Shown here: positions 45,037 through 54,100 of the stretch, in pieces | How the letters are laid out: the number at the start of each line of letters is the position of its first letter | Position numbering within the stretch: position 1 is the first letter of the stretch | The notes under the pieces: model-generated | The model's database searches: none | Seen by the model: the letters and a program-made list of their open reading frames with translations, nothing else | What the model was told of the DNA's origin: nothing | Assembly (NCBI RefSeq): GCF_041260155.1 | Contig: NC_091933.1 | Span: forward strand, 28,088,433 to 28,152,432 | Source: Ptychodera flava | Lineage: Eukaryota > Hemichordata > Enteropneusta > Ptychoderidae | Reading direction: 5' to 3' | DNA length: 64,000 nucleotides | Position numbers and translations under genes: made by a program

Positions 45037-47868
45037 GTAAGAAAACAACTAAATGATTAACTACATTGTGCGATACTGGAGCGTGTACACTTTGCTATGG
45101 AGGTTGGGATGTGATGGAAAACTACCGTACCAGTTTTAATATGATAGGAGCAAAGCGAAATAACCTGTTTTATCGCCTACAACCATAGTGAAACCGTTGT
45201 TTGACCATGGAAGTGGCTTATACCCCCATGTTCGAACAAACATGGTCCCAAATGCATGACCTTCATACATTATAGCGCATTATCCGGCGCGGTGTGTACG
45301 GTTTGGCTCGGTCAACTTCAGTCTCTCGATGAGGGATGGTACCTCATTGCAGAACCGACGCTTCTGTCTAGCGAAGGTGGCATAGCTGCAGTACCGTTGC
45401 TTCGAGGGTTTGCCTTTGGTTTAGGAGTTAGCCGTTCTACCATAGACCCTCGAGAAAAACTCGAGGGTCTATGGTTCGACCCACAGTTATGAGTGTAGTG
45501 ATACATAGTGGCCGCCGCGTAGTGCATACTACTTATATATCACCATATCACTTAGCCCTGCGTACGATGCTGTGTGTTCCGCTCCCGGGGGGGGGGGGGG
45601 GTAACTCCATGGCTAATAGTACGGGGGGGCTCCGCACGAACATGGAAACCCAAACTGTTGTGATACCAGTTTTGAGCAAAAAAACCTACCCTTTCTGATA
45701 CCTAGTTGTGGAAACGCAGCTATCTCTTGGCGGGGTAGCGTGAGTTGCTATGTGAGTGGCGGGGTTGACCTTTGACCCACATAGCAACTCACGCTACCCC
45801 GCCAACAGATAGCTGCGTTTCCACAGCTATCTGATACCATACAATACCATACGTATACAGATACGACTCACTCGCCTTGCGTACCAGGGGTACCAACAGT
45901 CAAACCGACAGATCGGAAATATTGATGGTAGATCTGGGATGTAGATACATGGGTTTCCAGTGTTGACAGCATGATTTTTTAACAAATGTCAGTTTGTGTT
46001 TAAAACCGGACCCTTTCTCATACCAACACCTCGTGAAAAGTATACCCTTTCTGATACCAAACAGTGCAAAAAAACGACCCCTTTCGCGCGGACCCTCCCC
46101 GTATAGCCATCTATGGGAGTTACCCCCCCCCCCCCCCGGGGTTCCGCTACAGCTAATCGCCCCGTGTGGTGAGCGGGGCGATTAGCTGTAGCAGAACACA
46201 CAGCATCGTACGCAGGGCTATGTATCACTACACTCGTAACTGTGGTTCGACCCCTCAACACTAAGCTTATACACAAAACCTCGAGCCCTTGTCAGCAGTG
46301 CGGCTAGCTATAAAGCTTGACCAAGAAGGACCGTATAATCCTTAATAGCGCTGTACGAGGTTTCAGATTTGTTATTTAATACAGTTAAACCTGGCTTAGC
46401 GGTCACCCTTACAAACTGGTCACCTTTTTAAAGTGTTCATCCTTACTAAGTGGTCGCCTGCAGCGCATCGTCCGCTCGTACAACTCGTTTATAGCAGACA
46501 GAAGCATCCAGCTGCCCGGAGCGGAGACCTTGGCAAGCGAAGATGCCTGCAGCGGACCCGTGGCATTTACATGAAACATGTTAATGACGTAACAGCCACC
46601 TCTCTTACTTGGTCAGTGGCCTCATGGAATCACAGGGTACACAGGCTTGTTGTTTATTTGTGTCTGTTTGTTTGTGTGTATGTTTGTGTTTGTTTATTTG
46701 TTATTTTTAATGAAATAACAGCGAAAAGCTGTTTTGTTAATATTTGTCAATAAAGAGCAGTTTATTTGTTTATTTGTTTGTTTATTTATTTATGTGTTTG
46801 TTTGTTTGTTTGTTGATACGTATTTCCGATGGTTAGGGTTAGGGTTAGGCTTAAGTTAGGGTTAGGCTTAGGGTTAGGCTTAGGGTTAGGGTAAGGCTTA
46901 AGTTAGGGTTAGGGTTAGGGTTAGGCTTATTCACTCCCTCTATATACTCAGACTGTCTGAGTATATAGAGGGAGTGAATAAGCCTAACCCTAACCCTAAC
47001 CCTAACTTAAGCCTTACCCTAACCCTAAGCCTAACCCTAACCCTAACTTAAGCCTAACCCTAACCCTAACCATCGGAAATACGTATCAACAAACAAACAA
47101 ACAAACACATAAATAAATAAACAAACAAATAAACAAATAAACTGCTCTTTATTGACAAATATTAACAAAACAGCTTTTCGCTGTTATTTTATTAAAAATA
47201 ACAAATAAACAAACACAAACATACACACAAACAAACAGACACAAATAAACAACAAGCCTGTGTACCCTGTGATGGAATTGCTCCAATTTGGAACACAACG
47301 TATATAATGGTCCGCATATCTGACTTTGAATGACCTCTGCCAAAATGCTTTGAATGGAAAGCAAGGAATTGATCTATTTCAACTGATTTCATGGCTGCAA
47401 AAATGATTTCAGAAATTAAATGTATGTATCATTTTAAGAGCTTTATGATATCGAACTTAATTGTTGCTGTTTCGATTCCTGTAAACATGGAGGTAAACAA
47501 CTGCTGTAAACAACACTATATACACCACCGACGCTGAAAGTAATGCCACACCCACCCTCTATAGCAATATCAGCTCTATGTCACTTTTTCTTTGTCCCTT
47601 GTGTGACCACTATACAAAGGTTCGACTGTATGGTTTCGTGCGCGTGACACATCGGACACTGGTGCGGAAATGCAGACAAGTTTGGCAGTGCTGTGTGCAT
47701 GCGCGATTATTTTGCAGCTTGCATTCTGAGCCGTCCATTGTTCATTGTATGTAATATAGTAGTCGTTCATGCATGCATAATTTCAAAAAATGTAATATAA
47801 ATTTGGGGATATTGTGCATAGGAACGAGAGAACAATTATGAGCGCCACATGCGCTTAGCCTTATTTTA

Positions 47869-47904
<36 letters not shown>

Positions 47905-49473
47905 GTTCACCAGTACAGAATTTCATGAGCTGGAATGTGAAACAATATTCAACAAGCATTGGTTATTTGTAGGCAGAAGAGATGCAGTTCAGAATCCGAC
48001 TGAATACTTCACAGGTTTGTTTACAATACTATCAGGGAAAGATTGAGAATGGACAGTGACATTGACAAACACGCTTTGAATATACCTTCTCATGTGAGTT
48101 TAAATTACTCCAGGCTTCTCAAAACAAAGTTGCAGGTTTTACAGTAAGCTAACAACAAACGAACGCTTTTCACTGAAACTTAGTGACGTCTCTTGATAAC
48201 ATGCCTCAAACTATTTTGCTGGAACTTCCAACCAATCACAGGCCGGTCCTTCAAATTTTGTATAACCATAAACTGCAACGAGATTGTTATTCTGAGTGCC
48301 TATAGGGGTCTACGTCCTTCATTTTAGTGACCGTGACTGTTAAACAGGGTTTCATTGTTTTTGTGCTAAAATATCAAAAAAATGCAATTATTTGGGCTTC
48401 CAGCATTTGTTGAATTCCGCAATGTTCTCAGAACACACTCTACAAGTAGAATTATCAAACAGCTTTTAATACCTAGGCAAATCGGCCGTCTTCTGACCTC
48501 TTGACTCCTAATTTTCATTCGTTTACCCCCAGGATTAATTGGAAACAATCCGTTCATCGTGTTGCGCGACACAAATAATGAATTGAGAGCATTCTTCAAC
48601 GTGTGTCGTCATCATGCAATGCAGGTGATCAATGACCTGGAAGGCAAGCTTGACTCCGAACAGCTTCAGTGTCCTTACCATGGTTGGACATACGCCCTCG
48701 ACGGCAGGTTGACGAAAGCCACTCGACTTCGCGGAATACAGAATTTCTCCGCTCGTAACTTTGGTCTCAAGCCTATGGGTGTGAAAACCTGGGGACCGTT
48801 GGTCTTGGTGAACCCTTTCAGCGAGAGCGAAGATTGCAATTTCTTTGACGATATCATGCCATTGAAAGAGAGCCTGGATGCCCTTGGTTTTAGCTCAGGA
48901 TTGAGGTTCGTTGAGAGAAAAAGTTACATCATGAAGTGCAATTGGAAGGTCTTCGTTGACAACTACCTAGACGGCGGGTATCACGTTGAAATTGCCCACA
49001 AAGACCTTGGCAGTGCGCTCAACCTCAAATCTTATGAAACCAATGTGCACGACTGGCACTCAGTACAGAGAGTTTCAGGCTTGGATAACGAAGATCGCGT
49101 CAGTGGTACCGCCATTTACGCCCACATCTTTCCCAACTTCATGATAAACCGATATGGACCATGGCTGGACAATAATACCGTGCTGCCGCTCGGTCACGAC
49201 AAATGCCAAGTGATTTTCGACTACTTTTTGGAGGAAAAGTTCGTAAAGGGTCTCGGAGAGGATGAAATCAAAAAATTCATACAAGAGAGTTTCATCGCGA
49301 GCGACAAAGTACAACAGGAGGATATTTTCCTCTGTGAAGGCGTTCAGCGCGGGTTGTCATCTGCAGCATACGATATCGGCAGATACGCGCCAAAAGTTGA
49401 GCATGCAGACCACGCCTTTCACGTTCGTCTCGCCGAGATCTACAGAAACCACCTGAACATCAGAGATGCCTGA
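44822..49473 (+). CDS. choline monooxygenase-like Rieske non-heme iron oxygenase (3 exons, 421 aa)
   Basis: Exons 44822-45036, 47905-48014 and 48533-49473 join in frame to 422 codons including the TGA stop. Order along the protein: a basic, acid-poor leader (about 1-42) resembling a mitochondrial presequence; the TPPSSW(F)TS..EFHELE start of the oxygenase fold; the Rieske 2Fe-2S motif C133-x-H135 ... C155-P-Y-H158-G-W; and the catalytic domain with DNYLDGGYH, giving H259 and H264 as mononuclear-iron ligands and D372 as likely third ligand. The LDGGYH context is that of plant choline monooxygenase, not the LECYH context of CntA/GbcA enzymes. It is therefore predicted to oxidise choline or a similar trimethylamine, probably in mitochondria. 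The substrate is inferred. It is neither CHDH nor Neverland-type. Confidence 0.92.
45439..45475. repeat. perfect 16-bp stem, 5-nt loop hairpin
   Basis: ACCATAGACCCTCGAG and its exact reverse complement are separated by AAAAA. It directly abuts the left end of the next foldback element. Confidence 0.9.
45476..46250. mobile_element. 0.78-kb foldback element with G15 and C15 runs
   Basis: The outer arms share CACAGTTAYGAGTGTAGTGA and CCCTGCGTACGATGCTGTGT in inverted order. A run of 15 G (45587-45601) on the left is mirrored by a run of 15 C (46123-46137) on the right. An inner hairpin with two 48-nt arms and one mismatch lies at 45707-45754 / 45778-45825. A perfect 19-bp stem with a 9-nt loop interrupts the right arm at 46146-46192. 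No coding capacity. Confidence 0.85.
46831..46927 (+). repeat. TTAGGG-like interstitial array, left arm
   Basis: Multiple GGTTAGGGTTAGG units mixed with variant units (TTAGGC, TTAAG). Continues as the inverse array on the other side of the palindrome centre. Confidence 0.9.
46981..47071 (-). repeat. CCCTAA-like interstitial array, right arm
   Basis: Mirror copy of the left array, with the same variant units in the same order, so the pair arose by inverted duplication rather than independent expansion. Confidence 0.9.
47869..47902 (+). repeat. (TC)n tract acting as polypyrimidine tract
   Basis: About 16 TC units end directly in the CAG acceptor of oxygenase exon 2. Confidence 0.9.
47905..48014 (+). 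CDS. oxygenase exon 2
   Basis: 110 bp. Completes Trp72, encodes residues 73-108 (FTSTEFHELE, HWLFVGRRD) and leaves one base of Gly109. Acceptor TCTCAG, donor GTTTGT. Confidence 0.93.
48015..48532 (+). other. oxygenase intron 2
   Basis: A 518-bp intron with no recognised content. It ends in CCCCCAG. Confidence 0.9.
48533..49473 (+). CDS. oxygenase exon 3 (Rieske and catalytic domains)
   Basis: 941 bp. Carries both Rieske half-motifs and all mononuclear-iron ligands in a single exon and ends with TGA at 49471-49473. The large single exon contrasts with the small exons of the neighbouring carrier gene. Confidence 0.95.
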
Positions 49474-50028
49474 CACTCTGGGATTGCTTTTTTCATATAG
49501 TCCTAGAACTGACCATACAAGTTTCCATTTCTTCTGATCAGTGGATACAAATCACATCACAAACAAAAGTTGTTTTATCTGCGCTCCGTAGCCTAATCAG
49601 ATGTCCTATTGCAGTGGTTAATTTCGTGAAGTCTGGGGCGAACTAGCAACAATCATCGTAACTCACCTCTTTGCGACAACAAGCTGAAGGCGATACTTTA
49701 TAAGAGGCTTGATTTTTGTCCAGCATCATGGAGGAGATTTTAAGCTCCAGAACACTGTAAACCAGTGAATACTATAGTAAAATTTGTCCATGATGGTGAG
49801 AATGAAAAATTCCGTGAACTGCGCACAGTATATTGTACTTTCATTGTTCCTAAATATTCATGGTAGACATGGTAATCTTTCTCTTGTAGTCGATCGCTCT
49901 TATATTTGCAATTTTGTACCAAAAATACATCTTGAACCTGTTTTTCGACATTACATTATGACTTAGATCTCCTTGATTGCCATATTGTAAGATTAGCGAC
50001 CACAAATCACATATAGTTGGACAATGCC

Positions 50029-50083
50029 AATAAATATAATGTTGTGATTTTGTCATGAGCAACCTTTCGCCACATTAAATAAA
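50029..50083 (+). promoter_or_regulatory. candidate polyadenylation signals of the oxygenase gene
   Basis: Two AATAAA hexamers (50029 and about 50078) lie 550-610 bp after the stop codon. Confidence 0.35.
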
Positions 50084-50799
50084 CTCAAAAAGATCAAATC
50101 TGTTTGTGATTTGTCGCAAAGGATAATAGAATGAAACAAAACATCCGAAAAGCTTTGAAAATCACCACATTTTGATTGACGGAAAGCAAAATGAGTCGTT
50201 AAAGTACTTTAACTTCTACCGAGAGTCCCTTCCACAACATTCTACCTTACTAAAGTTGTATTGGCCATCCCATTTCCAACGTGAAGTTTGAGTTCTCATA
50301 CGGAAGGTTTAGACTTCTAAAATACTAGAGGGGTTTTTTTGACTCTTTAGGTCAAAATACACAGTAGACACTCTCGGAATATTTCGAGGAATAATCGCCC
50401 AGCCTAAAAATCAGGAGCACGGGATTGTCCTAAGCTTTTTCTCTAGCAACCTGACGTTTTCCAAAGTCGTGCCCCTTCATAGGAAGTCGTACAATTTGTT
50501 CAAATTTGTTCAAATTTCTATCTGCAGAAGCCAAATTAGCGGGTAATGCCGTGTAGTAATGAACGTGCTATCGATGTCAGCGCTATCGTTATCGTCAGAT
50601 CACATGACATCACATTACTTTCTTGATCTGATCTCATCCCGTGTGACAATGCAACGCACGGCTCCCTCGGTAGGCGGTATACGGAGCTTAGCGACTCGAT
50701 GCATATCGAAAAACCTCGTTGCTAGTCTAGCAGAAATTATTAACGGTCAATAATCTCTGCTGGTATGTCGATCTACATTGCAACACACAGCAATGCACG

Positions 50800-50805
50800 T
50801 TTATT
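50800..50805 (-). promoter_or_regulatory. candidate polyadenylation signal of the carrier gene
   Basis: AATAAA on the minus strand, about 250 bp after the carrier stop codon. Confidence 0.35.
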
Positions 50806-51057
50806 TTCAGTGGGAAAAAATTGTAGCAAATGTGGACTAGGAGAAAAATATTCATATTTAATGTTCTCGTGGACAAAGCCGTGTCAAAGTTCAAGAAAGC
50901 AATAAAATCTACAGATTAGGAGATAAACAAGCCATGGGAATGCGTTGAAGGATAAAATTGACCTTTGACATACCCCTCTCAAACTTCTGTTCAGACAATG
51001 GTTCTTTGAGACACATCATATAATTTAACAATGTTGGAATGAAAAATGGGCTTAATG

Positions 51058-51120
51058 TTAGAGAGTTGTTGAAAATCTGTTTAAAGCCTTCATGGTCATT
51101 TCGGCACCAAGAAAACACGC
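51058..51120 (-). CDS. SLC25A20: carrier exon 9, C-terminus
   Basis: 63 bp: ACFLGAEMTMKAL, a short tail and the TAA stop. Acceptor TTTGCAG. Confidence 0.9.
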   Translation of the reverse strand, partial: ACFLGAEMTMKALNRFSTTL

Positions 51121-54100
51121 CTGCAAAGAAAAAAGAAAAGATGCATACAGTTGAAAACCATGGTAAAGTTATGACGTCGTTATTTTGACACTTTGTGGAA
51201 TATCGACACATATTTGAACAGGCAAGATATAGTATGTGTTTAACGCTCTGTGATATTGTATATAAACAGGGCCTCGGTTGTGTTTAATTTGTCTGTTCTT
51301 TGTTGTTATGCAATCTACACAACGTTACGGTAAAAGTTCAAAGTTTGAACAAACCCTTTGTCTGCATAGTACTATGCGATAATATGTATAGATAACTGTA
51401 TTCAAAAAAGAAGATAATCGTGTTCCATGTTGGAAAGTTCGATTAACCCTTTGAGCGCCAAAGTCATTTTTTGTCACCTTTTGAAAATATACCTTGGTCA
51501 ATTTTTTTCAGATTTTTGTCAAAATTTTGCAAACTGTACCCAATGAAATGTGATGTCCATTTGGTCCAAAATTATCAAAAAATTACACAAAAATTAATAA
51601 AAATTGGTAAAAATGTTGCACTAAAATTTTTGTTGAGAACAATTATAGCACTCAAAAGGTTAAGGTACCGATCAGAATTTTTTTGGTGGCCATGAAGAGG
51701 TCGTCGTTCAGACAACCCTCGTGTGATTTCCATAGATGTACTATGTCAATATATCGAAAATATGTCAGATAAATCACCGTGGCGGCAATTTCTGAAGTGT
51801 CTTCTCAAGTTTCCTTCACTACAATATAGATTTAGCCCCTCAAAAGGGAAAGTAATGTGGTGTAGAGAAGCAATGAGAGTTGCAACTTATAGTGCAACGC
51901 ACAGACTCACAGCATTTGCTGGGAACGCACGGATCAGATACGGCGTGAGGCCTTTGCAGAACCCACGGGCGCCCTCACTCAGGGCCAAGTCCATGATGAC
52001 ATCACGCAGGCCATTTGGGTACTTTCCATGTGGAGCTGTTACAAAAGATTAAACAATATACTGAATTTCATGATTACAGATATCATTGAAACAAATTTAT
52101 CCTTACATTCAATATGGAAACAACCAGCAAATTATCGTTTTGTGACCAATAGTCGGTGGAATTACGATGAAAATTGGCACATTCAGCTGTACCGTGCACT
52201 TAACTTCAGTGTTTTTGGAAGACCACGCGTCTGTCCGAACATATCGAGGGAACGTGAAATCTAGTTTAAAATGTCAGAAAGAAATCACTCCATTGCTTTA
52301 CTTCACAAGTTTGTGTGCTGAAAGGTTACAAAACACACGAACAAGCGAGACATACGAATTTGCGTAAAGCTTTTGCTAGTGTATATAGCGTTTGCGACTG
52401 TGACATCACAACAAGCAAAGAGTACATTTCTCATTGCCGGATAGTGCTAAAGAAGAGTGTTTCGGGATTCATGCACATTTAAGTACAAATGCAGTCTGGG
52501 TAAGGGTCTGGAGGATGTAAGCACTGAACTAGGCATGAACTTCTGCTCACCAGTTTGAAAACGTGATTTCAAAGTGTCCAATGGCATAAAGAGTCCACAG
52601 GAACAACCAGCAATACCGCCAGCGATAAGGATTCTCCCAACACTCAAGTCTTCGGTGCTGCAAGCCAAATGGAAAAGACATTATAGGGACTTTCCTTTCA
52701 TGAATTGCATGATCAGTACTACTTAATTTAATCATATCCGCTGAAATAATGTTAACTTGTAACATGGCCCAACAAACGAAACCAATCTTCTTTAATTTCG
52801 CGTGATAAATATAAGAACGTCACTCGACATATTCATGTATTCATTTCAAATGTAGTTCTTTGTAATTACCGTAAAAACCCGATCAATTCGACCATCCTAT
52901 TAATTCGACCACCCTATTTTTTTCACCAAACATAATTTTATTTGGGCCCTTTCAAATCGACCACCGACTAAAATTTGGACTTTCTCGATCTCTATTAATT
53001 CGACCGAATTACATACCCTTCAAAAACTTCCTTCAGTTGGTGAATGAACGATATTTCAAGACATCGAAAACCACCGTTACGAATACGATGAACCACGGGT
53101 CGGACAAAAAGGCAGAAATGAGAACAACAAAGGGCTTTGTAAACGGCTTTCAGATTGGTTTTCATTGGGTCACATGATTATTTTCGCTGAGTATGAAACC
53201 TCAGTGATTTATAGTGAGCTTGATCTCAGTCGCCCTCTTTCGAAATCTGCGTGAAGTTTCAGCGTGTGTGAAGTACCAACCCTCTAGTCTCTGGTTCACC
53301 TTAATATCGAAGAAAGTAAGAATAAATTACCTACTTTCTCCCTTTCTTATTGTCTTTTCCGAATTCTTACCATCCCGTGTTGATTGAAATTTACAGACTC
53401 TTTCTGTGTGTGAATCAATATCCCTTCCTAAGTGGACAGATATTATGTTCTAAACCACATGTTGCTTGTTCCTAAAACACATAGACAGATGTGCCCCGTG
53501 CACTAAAAGGACGAGTTTGCGAAATCTTTTGCGAACGCTGAAAAAATTGCTGAGGAAAAATCGATGTTACATGTCAGTAAGTACGGCCGCCGCCGCCGCG
53601 CCGTGCGTTCTTACCGACTGGGAACAGAGCCCGGGGAACAGAGTAATATTTTCAAACGCAAATGGGGACAGTGTCAAGGAAAGAGTAAGACGACGACTGA
53701 TTTTTTCAAGCTGAAGAAATTGCTCTTTCTGGCTGTTTTAATGACTCAATCGAATATTTTTGTACCCAATTAATAAATCATAGACAATCTCAATTCTCGG
53801 TTTCTGGCAATTTTTGTCGACCGATAAGTCTTTTCATCTTCAATATTCCATTCTAATTTCACCTATATAATATCCTAACCTCCTGTGACTTTCCTTCTAA
53901 ACGTTGATTTGCCTTGTGCACCAAAAGAGATGCTGTATTTTATGCCAAACGATGAAAAGATCCCTGAAGAAATAACCATGTATCAGTCAGTACGCCGACG
54001 GCAGGCGAAACCCGGACGGCCATGCCGATTGGGGACAGAGCAGAGTAGATCGAAACGCAAACGGGGTATTATTATAGGAAAGGCGGTGACTAATTTTAAA

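Larger units (their letters stand above)
46630..47272. repeat. ~640-bp near-perfect palindrome, centre at 46954
   Basis: Two arms of about 320 bp are inverted copies differing by a few substitutions and about 6 bp of indels. The centre is CTCAGAC-T-GTCTGAG. Each arm contains a TTTATTTG/TTTGTTTG-rich tract, a telomere-like array and an ACTCCCTCTATATACTC segment at the centre. Confidence 0.93.
46382..47628. mobile_element. pogo/Tigger-like non-autonomous element with internal palindrome
   Basis: The termini are CAGTTAAACC and its near-inverse GGTTCGACTG, flanked by TA on both sides. Similarity of the termini continues inward (GCGGTCACC on the left against TAGTGGTCAC on the right). CAGT..AACC termini with TA duplications are typical of the Tc1/mariner/pogo superfamily. 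The interior carries no transposase and is almost entirely a large palindrome with telomere-like repeats. Confidence 0.75.
45037..47904 (+). other. oxygenase intron 1, filled with inverted-repeat elements
   Basis: A 2.9-kb intron carrying the 45.5-46.2 kb foldback, the 46.4-47.6 kb pogo-like element and, at its 3' end, a (TC)n tract next to the acceptor. Nothing coding is supported. Confidence 0.85.
49474..51057. other. convergent 3' region between oxygenase and carrier genes
   Basis: 1.6 kb separating two stop codons on opposite strands. It should hold both 3' UTRs. No further gene or repeat recognised. Confidence 0.7.

Noticed and set aside
46433..46753. Open frame ending in a Val-Cys-Leu-Phe-rich tail, repeated in mirror image at 47149-47364
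   Set aside because: Duplicate because of the palindrome. The residues come from TTTGTTTG-type low-complexity DNA.
46831..47071. A true chromosome end or telomere fusion point
   Set aside because: The arrays are short, carry variant units and lie inside a TA-flanked element within an intron. A fusion would normally show longer head-to-head arrays without flanking TIRs.
48533..49473. Recent bacterial transfer or contamination for the Rieske gene
   Set aside because: It is split by two GT-AG introns, joins in phase to a eukaryotic-type leader exon and sits between animal genes on the same contig. Ancient transfer cannot be excluded.
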